From positions 1 through 64,000 of the forward strand of contig NZ_PYMA01000024.1 in NCBI RefSeq assembly GCF_003026495.1: 64,000 nucleotides of DNA. The letters run 5' to 3'. Every line of letters starts with the position of its first letter. Position 1 is the first letter of the stretch. Position numbers and translations under genes: made by a program. This document shows positions 7,948 through 17,063 of this stretch, piece by piece. The notes beneath the pieces are model-generated. The model worked only from the letters and a program-made list of their open reading frames with translations. It was not told where the DNA came from and made no database searches. This stretch comes from Photobacterium sanctipauli (GTDB taxonomy: Bacteria > Pseudomonadota > Gammaproteobacteria > Enterobacterales > Vibrionaceae).

Positions 7948-8201
7948 AACGACTGCATTTCTTCAGACACAAACAGGCACTATTGCGATGGGTGATTTTC
8001 GTTGTCACCACGGTTGCCGGAGTGCTGTTTTTTAGTGAGCTGGGGCAGTTCTTAGTGTGGCAATTAATTGGTGTGAAAGTGCCTGGTATTGAATTAAATA
8101 TTTTCCCTGACAGCGCCGCGGTGCTGGGTCAGGGGCTTGATACGTTGGGATCAGCGTTTGTGCTTGATGTAACAGAATTAACGGTGGAGGCAACACAGTG
8201 A
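7944..8201 (+). CDS. Small single-span membrane protein of the efflux operon (85 aa)
   Basis: Starts with GTG at 7944 inside the stop of the second adaptor, and its own stop overlaps the GTG of the RND pump (GTGA at both ends), so it is tightly coupled. It has a basic N-terminus, one hydrophobic helix (about 14-36) and a mildly acidic tail predicted to be periplasmic. I do not recognise a family. Its placement and size suggest an accessory subunit of the pump, comparable in idea to AcrZ (49 aa) but not in sequence. Confidence 0.75.
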   Translation: MKRLHFFRHKQALLRWVIFVVTTVAGVLFFSELGQFLVWQLIGVKVPGIELNIFPDSAAVLGQGLDTLGSAFVLDVTELTVEATQ

Positions 8202-11200
8202 GCATTGCCGCTTATTCAATTAAAAACAAAGTGATCAGCTGGCTATTTATAGCCATTTTGGCTGTCGGTGGTGTGACTTCGTTTCTCGATCTGGGACGCT
8301 TGGAAGATCCGGCTTTCACCATTAAGGATGCGATGATTATCGCAACCTACCCGGGGGCAACCTCGACCGAGGTTGAGGAAGAGCTGACTTACCCGCTGGA
8401 AAAGGCAGTCAGGCAGTTGCCGTATATCGACAAGGTGACGTCAACCTCGTCGGCGGGCATGACCCAGATCATGGTCAGTATGGAGATGATTTACGGACCG
8501 GATGAGCTTCCGCAAATCTGGGATGAAATGCGCCGCAAGATAAACGACTTGCGCCCGTCATTGCCTGCCGGGGTGAACTCTGTTCAGGTGATTGATGATT
8601 TCGGCGATGTGTTCGGCGTGATGATCATGATGACTGGCAAGGGCTACTCCTATGTCGAGCTTAAGCAATATGCCGACTACCTCACCCGTGAGCTGGATTT
8701 GGTTGAAGGTGTGGGCAAGGTCAGTATTGCCGGTGATCAGCAAGAGCAAATTTTCGTCGAGATTTCTATCGACCGCATGGCGGCATTGAACCTCGACATG
8801 AACACGGTGGCCGGTTTGCTTAACCAGCAAAATAGCGTGACGGCATCTGGCGAGATGATGATCAACGGCCAGACCCTGACCATTCGCCCGAATGGCAACA
8901 TGAGCAGTGTCGAAGAGCTTGAAAACCTGGTTATCCACGGCCGCGATACCGGCAACTTGATCCGCCTGAAAGACGTCGCAACAATTTCTCGTGGTATCCA
9001 GGAAAAGCCAAGCAATGTGGTGACTTACAATGGCGAGCCTGCCATCAACCTTGCGATTTCATTCTCTTCAGGCGTTAACGTGGTGGAAGTGGGCGAGCGA
9101 GTTGAGGCACGTTTGGCCGAGCTTGAAAACATCAAGCCTGCGGGTATTTCGCTTGATTACTTCTACAACCAAGCACAGGAAGTGGATAAGTCGGTACAAG
9201 ACTTTATCGTCAGCCTAGGCCAGGCGGTGGCTATCGTTATTGTGGTATTGCTGTTTGCAATGGGCTTGCGCAGTGGCCTCATCATTGGCGCGGTATTGCT
9301 ACTGACGGTATTCGGTACGTTCATCTTGATGAAGTGGAACAATATCGAGCTGCACCGTATCTCGCTCGGGGCGTTGATTATTGCACTGGGTATGCTGGTG
9401 GATAATGCCATCGTGGTGGTCGAAGGTATTTTGGTGGGTATCAAAAAAGGCCGTACCAAGATCCAGGCTGCGATTGATATTACCAAGCAAACCCAATGGC
9501 CGTTGCTGGGTGCGACAGTGATTGCGATCACCGCGTTTGCGCCTATTGGCCTGTCATCGGATGCGACCGGTGAGTTTATGGGGTCGCTGTTCTGGGTATT
9601 GTGTTATTCGCTATTCCTGAGCTGGGTGACGGCACTGACTATCACGCCATTCTTGGCTGATTTGCTACTGAAAAATGAGCCAGAGAAATCGGAAAGTGAG
9701 GAAGAGGAAGATCCATACAAAGGCGCCCTGTTCGTTGTTTTTGGCGGTTTGTTAAAATTAGCCCTGCGTTTCCGCTGGCTAACCATGGTAAGCATGTTGG
9801 CACTGTTGGTCGCCTCGGTTGTTGGCTTTGGTTATGTGAAGCAGTCGTTCTTCCCGCCATCGAACACCCCGATGTTCTATGTGGACATGTGGATGCCGGA
9901 AGGGACGGATATCCGCGAGACCATCAAGCAAACCAACGAGGTTGAAAGTTATATCCGCAGCCAGGACAACGTCGAGTTTGTGACGACGTCGATTGGCCAG
10001 GGTATGCAGCGTTTCGCGCTGACCTACCAGCCGGAGAAAAGCTACGAGTCATATGCCCAGTTGCAGGTGCGTACCGATACCCGCGAAAACATGTTCGAGC
10101 TGCTCCACAATCTGGATGACAACTTGGCGACAGAGTTTGATCAGCCGACCTTCCAGTTCAAGCTGATGGAATTTGGTCCAGCGCCAGCCTCGAAGATCGA
10201 AGCCCGTGTCATTGGCCCTGATCCACAAGTGTTGCGTGATATTGCCGTGCAGGTGCAAGACATCATGCTGCAAGATCCTGAATCGCGTAACGTTCGTCAT
10301 GACTGGCGTGAGCGTACCAAGGATCTGATCCCGCAATTTAACGAGTCGAAGGCCCGTCGTTTGGGGATCTCGAAAGAAGATCTGTCTAATACCTTGCAGA
10401 TGGCATACGGCGGTAGCCCGATTGGCGTGATGCGCGATGGTACCCATACCTTACCGATCATTGCCCGCTTGCCAGAAGTTGAGCGTGTTGATTACGACAC
10501 CCTGAAAAACCTCAAGTTGTGGAGCCCGGTGCAGCAAGCATATGTACCGTTAGAGCAAGTGATCGACGGGGTTGATCTGGGCTGGACTGAGCCATTGATC
10601 CAGCGCCGTGACCGTAAGCGTACCCTGACCGTACTGGCTGACCACAACGTATTGGGTGATGATACGGCGGCGACCTTGTTTGCCCGTATCCAACCGAAGA
10701 TTGACGCCTTGCCGCTACCTGAGGGTTATAGCATTGAATGGGGCGGTGAGTATGAGTCATCGAAAGATGCGCAAGAAGCCATGATGGGCTCGATGCCGAT
10801 GGGTTACTTGCTGATGTTCATCATTACCATGCTGCTGTTTAACTCGTTGAAGAAGCCGTTGGTGATTTGGGCAACCGTGCCACTGTCGATCATTGGTGTG
10901 TCGATTGGCTTGCTGGCGACCCAATCGCCGTTCAGCTTTACCGCGCTACTGGGTTTGCTGAGCTTGAGCGGTATGATCTTGAAAAACGGTATCGTGCTGT
11001 TGGATCAAATCAATATCGAACTTGAGTCGGGTAAAGACCCTTACGACGCGGTGGTAGACAGTGCCATTAGCCGTGTGCGCCCGGTAAGTATGGCGGCATT
11101 GACCACGGTATTGGGTATGATCCCGCTGGTATTTGATGCCTTCTTCCAGTCGATGGCAGTGACCATCATGGCCGGCCTGGGCTTTGCCACGGTACTGACC

Positions 11201-11263
11201 TTGATCGTCGTGCCTGTGCTGTTCACCTTGTTCTTTGGCATCAAACCGCCTGCTAAAGCCTAA
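8198..11263 (+). CDS. RND-family multidrug efflux pump, inner-membrane subunit
   Basis: 1021 aa, the normal length for HAE-1 RND pumps. It has twelve transmembrane helices: TM1 near 13-30, TM2-6 about 340-480, TM7 near 525, TM8-12 about 850-1010, with two large periplasmic loops between. In TM4 the proton-relay motif reads GMLVDNAIVVVEG, with Asp402 kept and Asn403 where AcrB has a second Asp; this DN version is common in the TriC-like clade. It uses the proton gradient to export hydrophobic compounds through the two adaptors and an outer-membrane channel; no channel gene is in the operon, so TolC is presumably borrowed. The GTG start overlaps the previous stop. Confidence 0.96.
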   Translation: MSIAAYSIKNKVISWLFIAILAVGGVTSFLDLGRLEDPAFTIKDAMIIATYPGATSTEVEEELTYPLEKAVRQLPYIDKVTSTSSAGMTQIMVSMEMIYGPDELPQIWDEMRRKINDLRPSLPAGVNSVQVIDDFGDVFGVMIMMTGKGYSYVELKQYADYLTRELDLVEGVGKVSIAGDQQEQIFVEISIDRMAALNLDMNTVAGLLNQQNSVTASGEMMINGQTLTIRPNGNMSSVEELENLVIHGRDTGNLIRLKDVATISRGIQEKPSNVVTYNGEPAINLAISFSSGVNVVEVGERVEARLAELENIKPAGISLDYFYNQAQEVDKSVQDFIVSLGQAVAIVIVVLLFAMGLRSGLIIGAVLLLTVFGTFILMKWNNIELHRISLGALIIALGMLVDNAIVVVEGILVGIKKGRTKIQAAIDITKQTQWPLLGATVIAITAFAPIGLSSDATGEFMGSLFWVLCYSLFLSWVTALTITPFLADLLLKNEPEKSESEEEEDPYKGALFVVFGGLLKLALRFRWLTMVSMLALLVASVVGFGYVKQSFFPPSNTPMFYVDMWMPEGTDIRETIKQTNEVESYIRSQDNVEFVTTSIGQGMQRFALTYQPEKSYESYAQLQVRTDTRENMFELLHNLDDNLATEFDQPTFQFKLMEFGPAPASKIEARVIGPDPQVLRDIAVQVQDIMLQDPESRNVRHDWRERTKDLIPQFNESKARRLGISKEDLSNTLQMAYGGSPIGVMRDGTHTLPIIARLPEVERVDYDTLKNLKLWSPVQQAYVPLEQVIDGVDLGWTEPLIQRRDRKRTLTVLADHNVLGDDTAATLFARIQPKIDALPLPEGYSIEWGGEYESSKDAQEAMMGSMPMGYLLMFIITMLLFNSLKKPLVIWATVPLSIIGVSIGLLATQSPFSFTALLGLLSLSGMILKNGIVLLDQINIELESGKDPYDAVVDSAISRVRPVSMAALTTVLGMIPLVFDAFFQSMAVTIMAGLGFATVLTLIVVPVLFTLFFGIKPPAKA

Positions 11264-11296
11264 GGCTTAAATCGACTCAGTTAGTCAATATCGAGA

Positions 11297-11329
11297 AGCC
11301 CCGCTTGTTACGAAGCGGGGCTTTTTTTT
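11297..11329 (+). terminator. Rho-independent terminator of the efflux operon
   Basis: Perfect 10-bp stem AGCCCCGCTT/AAGCGGGGCT with a 6-nt loop, followed by seven to eight T. Confidence 0.92.
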
Positions 11330-11486
11330 GCCTGTAATAACTTGCCTCGGTAATTTGGGCAAAGAAATGATGGTGATAAAAACATGATAGCGAGCACATA
11401 TTGTTCGCTATAAATGGGTTCGTGTTCACGTTTTGCTTTATGGGATGTTTCCTTCATTCGATAAATTTCTACTATCTTACCAAAAA

Positions 11487-11502
11487 GATTAAGCGCTTAA
11501 GC
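11487..11502. promoter_or_regulatory. LacI-type operator upstream of the GH31 gene
   Basis: GATTAAGCGCTTAAGC contains the palindrome TTAAGCGCTTAA and differs at three positions from the 16-bp GCTTAAGCGGTTAAGC found at the porin and at the regulator/FAD-oxidoreductase intergenic region. It has the central CG usual for LacI-family sites. It is some 240 bp before the GH31 start. Confidence 0.65.
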
Positions 11503-11739
11503 TTTTCGGTTAAGTGAATAAAATGGGTAATAATCAGCAGGTAGATACATGATGTGATTTCGTTATAGTTTGTTTTTAAATGTTGAATGAAAAATGATTT
11601 TCCAGCTTATTTTAGCTGTTGGCTTCCTATTGCCTATTGAAAGTAAAACTAAGTAACAATTAATTTTATAGATTAAGGTAACTCTTAATCTGAGTACGAC
11701 TGATTGATAAACGAAGTAATGAGTTGGTTAAGGGATTAT

Positions 11740-14133
11740 ATGAAATTATTTAAGCTATCTCTCGTTGCACTAGTAGTATCGACACTTGTTGGTTGTAATA
11801 GTTCTTCAAGTAATAACGATGATACTACCAGTGAAGAAAAAAAGTACGTTGTTCCTTCTATTGATTTTACTGCAGCCGATGATGGGCAAGTAGTGACTGT
11901 CGAAACCAGTGATTATTCTTTTACTATAGATAGGGACCAAATTAAGCTTGCTGCTTTTGATAAAAGTGGGAATAAGCTGGCAGGTAACTTTTCTAGCCGA
12001 GGCATTCATTTCCAAGGAAGTAACCTTGGTGAATACAATGTCGTGTATTGCCAAGCTGAAAATCTAGAAAATGAAATCGATTATTTAGTGCCAGAGTGTG
12101 ATCTGCAAGAAGCCGATCAGAGTGAGCAAAAGCACCTTCACTTTGTGATTGAAAATGACAAGAATTTCTTAGCCGACTTATTTGTTTATCCTCAGAAAAA
12201 TGCCATCCGCTTATCGATAAACTTGCGTAATGTCGTGGTTGGCTCTCGTGATCTTGCTTTGTTATTTAGTGAACTCCCTGATTCACCGGTTTATGGTTTT
12301 GGTGATATGGGAATTAAAGGCAACATGATGGGGTCGGTTGGCGATAGTGCCATCGAAGTAAAAGGCGATGGCCATCATGATCGCTTTGTATCCAGTTTTG
12401 GCATTATGCCTGAACACAACTTTGGTTTTGCTCAGTTGGTTTCGGGCGAAGAACGCTATGAGCCAGAGGCCTACGGTTTGGTTGAGGTGAGTCCAGATAA
12501 GCTAAAACTCCATGCGTTTGGTGTTGATCAGTCTAAATATAACTACTTGTTTATCGGCGATAATCCTCAAGAAGTATACAAAGCGTTTAGTGAAGCGAAG
12601 AAAGAGTCCGGCTTCCCTGATGTCCAGCCTTATGTCGAGGCATTCGGTGTTGGCTGGGAAGCTTGGCCAAGCTTAGGTTATAACACCAATCAAGAAGCCG
12701 TGATTGAGGATCTGCAAGCCTTTATTGATGAGGGCTACCCGATGCGCTGGGGGGTGATTGGTTCCGGTTTTTGGGAAAGGCATGGCACAACTACCACCTT
12801 TGGTCGCTGGAACGAGGCTGACTATCCTGATCCTGAGGGTATGATTGATTGGTTCCACGATAATGGTTTGAAAATCATGTTTGGCTTAAGGCCTAACTTC
12901 TCTGTTTACCACCCTGAAGCTGCAGAAGCGGAAACAAATGGCTATGCAGTAACGAATAGTGACGGTGAGCCTGCCATTTTTGCATCGTGGGAATATCCGA
13001 AAGACCAGCCGCTATATATGCTAGATGCCTTTAATCAAGATGCGTTGGCTTGGTGGCGTGACAAAACTGCGCTATGGGGTGTGGATGGCTGGAAGGAAGA
13101 TACCATGATCAGTGCCACACCTGTTGTACCCGAAGCACAAGTTACGCCTTATCATGATGGCTTTGCTAACTCGTCGATGAAAGTACTTCATGATAGGGGG
13201 GATATCGTGATGGCTCGGAATGCCTACATGTCATCACCGGGTTCGATGCAGCGGCTCAATGATACTTTTGGTGAGCAATTACGTATTCCGCAGTTAGTAC
13301 TTGCTTACGGTGCAAGTGCTGCCCCTAACGTTTATACCGATGGTATCGGGAATGCATCAAGTGAGTGTGCTTATTTAACTCGCCATACTTTGCTTTCAGC
13401 GGTAACGGCGACGATGGCCTTTGGTAAAAAGCCATGGACTTGCTCTGAACTTGAGGAGCAAACCATGAAGAAGGCGGCACTGTGGCACCAGACCTACTTG
13501 CCGACTATCCACAGCGCAGCGGTTAAAGCTTTCCAGACTGGTTACCCATATACCGCGACACCATTGACGATTGCTTATCCTGATAATCCAAAGGTGAGAA
13601 CCTTGTATGAGCAAAATATGTGGCAGTGGCTAATTGGGGAGTCACTTCTTGCCCACCCTGTATTTGGATCTGAGCTTTGCATCGGTAATGGAGAAGAGGA
13701 GGAGTGTAGCTACGGATATATCCAGGATGTTTATTTGCCTGAAGGGCGCTGGATAGATTTCAATACTGGTGAGATTTATGATGTTGATGCGTTAGGGGAC
13801 ACCATTAAAAACTATGATCACGGGCAGCAACGCATTCCTGTGTTCGTGGGGAATAAAGGGATATTAATCACGCAAGATGAGCATGAGGAGAAATTCTCCG
13901 CTGAAGTATGGCCAGTAAAACCAGACGGTGAAAGTGATGACTTCCAATACTTCCATCATAATGGTGACACACTCACGTTAATTACCAATGAATCTTTGCG
14001 GGATAACTTATCTGCAGCTATTGTCACTAACTTGACGACAAACCAGCAAATGGAAACAGCAATAAAAAATGTTGGCAATACGGAGGTGCTAATATTTGAT
14101 ATCACGCCTGGGCATGACTACTTAATAAAATAA
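11740..14133 (+). CDS. Secreted GH31-family alpha-glycosidase lipoprotein
   Basis: 797 aa from the ATG at 11740, chosen because AAGGG lies five bases upstream and the signal peptide begins there. The lipobox TLVGC puts the lipidated Cys at 19, followed by a Ser/Asn/Asp-rich linker. An N-terminal beta-sandwich (to about 270) precedes the catalytic barrel. The GH31 nucleophile motif is GVDGWKED with Asp454, and the earlier WPSLGYNTN and FGRWNEADYPDPEGM segments fit the family. GH31 enzymes hydrolyse alpha-linked glucosides, xylosides, galactosides or sulfoquinovosides with retention; the precise substrate cannot be read from sequence. A LacI-type operator lies upstream, linking it to the porin and symporter regulon. 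Confidence 0.9.
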   Translation: MKLFKLSLVALVVSTLVGCNSSSSNNDDTTSEEKKYVVPSIDFTAADDGQVVTVETSDYSFTIDRDQIKLAAFDKSGNKLAGNFSSRGIHFQGSNLGEYNVVYCQAENLENEIDYLVPECDLQEADQSEQKHLHFVIENDKNFLADLFVYPQKNAIRLSINLRNVVVGSRDLALLFSELPDSPVYGFGDMGIKGNMMGSVGDSAIEVKGDGHHDRFVSSFGIMPEHNFGFAQLVSGEERYEPEAYGLVEVSPDKLKLHAFGVDQSKYNYLFIGDNPQEVYKAFSEAKKESGFPDVQPYVEAFGVGWEAWPSLGYNTNQEAVIEDLQAFIDEGYPMRWGVIGSGFWERHGTTTTFGRWNEADYPDPEGMIDWFHDNGLKIMFGLRPNFSVYHPEAAEAETNGYAVTNSDGEPAIFASWEYPKDQPLYMLDAFNQDALAWWRDKTALWGVDGWKEDTMISATPVVPEAQVTPYHDGFANSSMKVLHDRGDIVMARNAYMSSPGSMQRLNDTFGEQLRIPQLVLAYGASAAPNVYTDGIGNASSECAYLTRHTLLSAVTATMAFGKKPWTCSELEEQTMKKAALWHQTYLPTIHSAAVKAFQTGYPYTATPLTIAYPDNPKVRTLYEQNMWQWLIGESLLAHPVFGSELCIGNGEEEECSYGYIQDVYLPEGRWIDFNTGEIYDVDALGDTIKNYDHGQQRIPVFVGNKGILITQDEHEEKFSAEVWPVKPDGESDDFQYFHHNGDTLTLITNESLRDNLSAAIVTNLTTNQQMETAIKNVGNTEVLIFDITPGHDYLIK

Positions 14134-14148
14134 ATTAAGTTAACTCAT

Positions 14149-14181
14149 AAGGCTTCATCATTGATATGGTGGAGCCTTTTT
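14149..14181 (+). terminator. Rho-independent terminator of the GH31 gene
   Basis: AAGGCTTCATCA pairs with TGGTGGAGCCTT (12 bp including two G-T pairs) around a 6-nt loop, followed by a short T run. Confidence 0.7.
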
Positions 14182-14527
14182 ATTATTCTACTTCTATCTT
14201 GAATTTATTGTTGTTACTTTTGGTTAACTTAGTCATAAATATATTGGCTTGGTAGGCTATGCTCAATGATTAATAAACTTCCCTTTCTCTAATTAAGTTA
14301 AGATGAGTAATACTTGCTTATAATAATCCATATCTTCCAAGTAGTTTGTTTATCTAAAAGGGGATATGTTTAATGTGGTTTTACTGTCATAGGTAAAGCA
14401 ATTTGAATGGCCATAAATGCATGATTTTTCTAAATATAAAAAAACATAAAAGCATTTGCTTTATGTCACTGTTTGAAATTTTGGTGCTGTCTTGAACTGA
14501 TTTTTACTCATATATTATCTCACGAAT

Positions 14528-14543
14528 GCTTAAGCGGTTAAGC
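14528..14543. promoter_or_regulatory. LacI-type operator at the porin promoter
   Basis: GCTTAAGCGGTTAAGC, identical over 16 bp to the operator at 24543-24558 beside the LacI regulator gene. It lies just downstream of a TATTAT box and about 30 bp before the porin start, a position that fits repression. Confidence 0.8.
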
Positions 14544-14572
14544 TAATCAACAACGTGAAATATTGAGGCAAT

Positions 14573-15643
14573 ATGAATAAGACAATTACCGCGCTATTAG
14601 TAGCGGCAGCATTTTCGAGCAGTGCACATGCGATTACGGTTTATCAAGATGATGCGAATAGCTTGAGCATTGGCGGCCGTTTGGGTGCTATCGCCAAGTT
14701 TGAAGGGGACACAACCGAACTGAGGGGCGACAGCGCACGTATTAACTTTGTTTATGGCTATCAATTCCAAAGCGGCTGGGCTGGCGTCGCTGTTGCGGAG
14801 TGGGGATTCAACGAACTGGATGTCTACAACGACGATGGTACTAAAACAGACCTATTTTACAACCGCTTGGGTAACGTTGGCCTAGCTCATGAGCAGTGGG
14901 GTAGCTTCACTCTAGGTAAGCAGTGGTCTGCCTACTTTGATGTTGCCGGCTGGACGGATAAATTCACCATCGGTGGTGCTCATGCTTTGGGTGTTTATGA
15001 CGATGGTAACATCTCTGGCACTTCTCGCCCTGATGATGCTTTCATTTATCGTAATACGATCAACAACTTCAATATTGCTGTGCAATACCAATTTGAGGCA
15101 AACAATGGTGAGGTGACTGTCGAAAATGATCAGTCGCGCAGTACGTGGCACCGGGAGAGCGGCCATCAATTATCACTCAGTTACGACTTCGAGGCTGGCC
15201 TTTCGTTGGGTATGAGTTACGGCAAAACTATCTACAAGAACGCCCATGATGTCGAAATGCTACTGGGGGCGGTGAAATATAGCAGCGACAAGCTTTACCT
15301 GGCAGCGGGCTACGGTCAATTCGAAAACCTGACCAATAAAGCCAAAGCGGTGGGCAGTGAGTTCGACCGTGAATCACGCGGTACGGAATTGTTTGCCCAG
15401 TATTATGCCGATGATTTGCTGGAAGGCTTGTCATTCTTGGCAGGTTATAACCACCTTGATGTGGTTAGGGATGCCAACAATCAAAGTACCGATGCTGAAT
15501 TGATTAATTACATGCTTGGCGCGACTTACACTGCGGGCCCAATGCTATTTGGTGTGGAGTACACATTCAACGACAGCAAAGATGCCACTGGCGATGCCAA
15601 CTACGATAACGTATTGGAATTTAACGCCCGTTACTACTTTTAA
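14573..15643 (+). CDS. Outer-membrane porin (OmpC/OmpU-type general porin)
   Basis: 356 aa with a clear signal peptide ending SSAHA before residue 21. The mature protein starts with the porin-typical ITVYQDDANSLSIGGRLGA, has alternating beta strands, a loop-3 region around residues 110-130, and ends in Tyr-Phe after ...LEFNARYYF, the C-terminal aromatic needed for assembly by the BAM machinery. It should form a trimeric 16-strand channel. The operator just upstream suggests it admits the sugar handled by the GH31/symporter regulon. GAGGCA-type ribosome-binding site, single gene, own terminator. Confidence 0.92.
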   Translation: MNKTITALLVAAAFSSSAHAITVYQDDANSLSIGGRLGAIAKFEGDTTELRGDSARINFVYGYQFQSGWAGVAVAEWGFNELDVYNDDGTKTDLFYNRLGNVGLAHEQWGSFTLGKQWSAYFDVAGWTDKFTIGGAHALGVYDDGNISGTSRPDDAFIYRNTINNFNIAVQYQFEANNGEVTVENDQSRSTWHRESGHQLSLSYDFEAGLSLGMSYGKTIYKNAHDVEMLLGAVKYSSDKLYLAAGYGQFENLTNKAKAVGSEFDRESRGTELFAQYYADDLLEGLSFLAGYNHLDVVRDANNQSTDAELINYMLGATYTAGPMLFGVEYTFNDSKDATGDANYDNVLEFNARYYF

Positions 15644-15669
15644 CTTCTAGTTTGTCCTACCTGGGGTTT

Positions 15670-15701
15670 GGGATAGGTGTGCCGACACCTATCCCTTTTT
15701 T
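15670..15701 (+). terminator. Rho-independent terminator of the porin gene
   Basis: Perfect 11-bp stem GGGATAGGTGT/ACACCTATCCC with a GCCG loop, then six T. Confidence 0.92.
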
Positions 15702-15749
15702 GTTTTCTTTTGAGTTTGCTGGTTATCTGGCTGCTATCTATAAAAACAG

Positions 15750-16424
15750 CTACCTAAAAAACAGCTGGCTGAATGGATTGAGTAGCGTAGCCAAACCCGA
15801 AGTGAAGTGCAGCGGTGCATCGAGCAGGGTTAAGCATAGGCAGTCTTGCCCCTCGCGGGTTTTCGGCACATGCTTGTGCTCATCAGTTTGCAAAATGAAA
15901 TCCCCGGGGCGGTAAGTCCCTTGTTCATCGTAGAATTCGCCTGCAAGCACCAAGGTAATTTCGTTGCCTTGATGGGTGTGTTCGGGCAAGGCACTGTCAC
16001 TGTCCATATAGATGAAATTCATCTTGCTCTGGCCACCGACGGTCACTTGGGCACGCTTGATGTTGCCGGGTAGTCGGCTCCATGGGCCAATATTCTCGCT
16101 ATGTCGCTGCAAGGCGTGCGGAAGATGGAAGGCTTTATCGCCCAGCATTATGGTTGTTGTTTTCTCGGTTTCAACCGGTGTGCTGGTCTCGGTTTCTTGA
16201 GACATAATGTGTTGCATCATGGCCTGCAAATCAGGGGTGATATCCTCAGACTCACTGCTCACCATCACCGAAGCTTGGTGTTGCTCAATGTCTTCCAGGC
16301 GCTGGCGGCAATGCGGGCAGAGTTCAACATGGGCACTGATCATAATGCTGGATGCTGGCGATAAGTCACCGCAAGCATGTTGCAGTAAAATGTCGTCGTT
16401 GGGGTGAAAATGGACATTACTCAT
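15750..16424 (-). CDS. chrR: ChrR-family zinc anti-sigma factor
   Basis: 224 aa. The N-terminal anti-sigma domain has the zinc motif HVELCPHC (about 32-39), with upstream His residues to complete the site. A linker of about 50 residues leads to a C-terminal cupin domain (about 110-215) with the metal-type pattern PEHTHQGNE and a later His in HKHVP. In Rhodobacter ChrR the N-terminal domain holds the RpoE sigma factor and the cupin domain senses singlet oxygen. The gene overlaps the upstream sigma gene by 8 bases, the usual sigma/anti-sigma arrangement. It should act in the cytoplasm. Confidence 0.92.
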   Translation of the reverse strand: MSNVHFHPNDDILLQHACGDLSPASSIMISAHVELCPHCRQRLEDIEQHQASVMVSSESEDITPDLQAMMQHIMSQETETSTPVETEKTTTIMLGDKAFHLPHALQRHSENIGPWSRLPGNIKRAQVTVGGQSKMNFIYMDSDSALPEHTHQGNEITLVLAGEFYDEQGTYRPGDFILQTDEHKHVPKTREGQDCLCLTLLDAPLHFTSGLATLLNPFSQLFFR

Positions 16425-16986
16425 CGAGCGCCTCCTTCATTTTTTGCAAAGCTAATCGTAAACGGCTTTTCACCGTGCCAAGTGGTACCCCAAGCGAATC
16501 GGACACTTCTTGGTGCGAGGCGCCCTGTAAACAAACCATTCTCACTATTTCGGCCTGTGCGGCCGGCAAGTTATTAATCAGGTTTTCCAATTCGTTATTA
16601 ACGATAGAGTGAAACTCAGGAGGCAGGGCATCCGGGTCGCGCTCTTCATGTAATATTGGCCACAGGTCATCACCTTGCACCCAATCTTGCTGGTGTTTTG
16701 TTTTTCTAAGCAAGTCGAATTTCACATTACGCGCGACGGAATAGATCCAAGTAAGGGCAGCCCCCTTAGATTGATCGTATAGGTGCGCTTTAAGCCAAAC
16801 CTTCAGCATGGTTTCTTGAACGACTTCCATCGCAAGGGATTCATCACGCATTTGTTTTCGGGTGAAACTGAGAAGTTTGGGTGCAACGAAGGTGAAAAGC
16901 GTTTCGTAGCTTCTCTTGCAACGAGTATGGGCGATGTCAGATAGCAAGCTAGCCACATCAATTTCAGGGGAGGCTTCCTTGATCAT
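16417..16986 (-). CDS. rpoE: ECF sigma factor, RpoE/ECF11-like partner of ChrR
   Basis: 189 aa from the ATG at 16986, which has AAGGAG four bases upstream; earlier ATGs in the frame lack this. Sigma region 2 covers about 35-100 (VVQETMLKVWLKAH...SKGAALTWIYSVARNVKFDLLR) and region 4 about 135-185 with the helix-turn-helix GASHQEVSDSLGVPLGTVKS. The long N-terminus and the ChrR partner place it with the photooxidative-stress ECF sigma factors. It presumably switches on genes when ChrR is degraded. A LON-domain gene lies just upstream on the same strand, with 77 bases between. Confidence 0.92.
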   Translation of the reverse strand: MIKEASPEIDVASLLSDIAHTRCKRSYETLFTFVAPKLLSFTRKQMRDESLAMEVVQETMLKVWLKAHLYDQSKGAALTWIYSVARNVKFDLLRKTKHQQDWVQGDDLWPILHEERDPDALPPEFHSIVNNELENLINNLPAAQAEIVRMVCLQGASHQEVSDSLGVPLGTVKSRLRLALQKMKEALDE

Positions 16987-17063
16987 TATCTCCTTACTCG
17001 GCTTCGCGTGTTGCGTTTGCTGAAATTTAATCATCACGTATCTGCAAGCATGGGATCCATAAT

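Larger units (their letters stand above)
11264..11739. other. Intergenic region with terminator and upstream operator of the GH31 gene
   Basis: After the efflux operon terminator (11297-11329) the region is AT-rich and non-coding. It holds a LacI-type operator at 11487-11502 and presumably the GH31 promoter. A half-site TGTGA (near 11554) hints at CRP but lacks a good second half. Confidence 0.5.
14134..14572. other. Intergenic region: terminator plus porin promoter/operator
   Basis: Non-coding and AT-rich. It contains the GH31 terminator (14149-14181), a weak AT-rich hairpin near 14450-14470, a possible promoter TTGAAC (14492) and TATTAT (14513), and the operator at 14528-14543. Confidence 0.5.
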
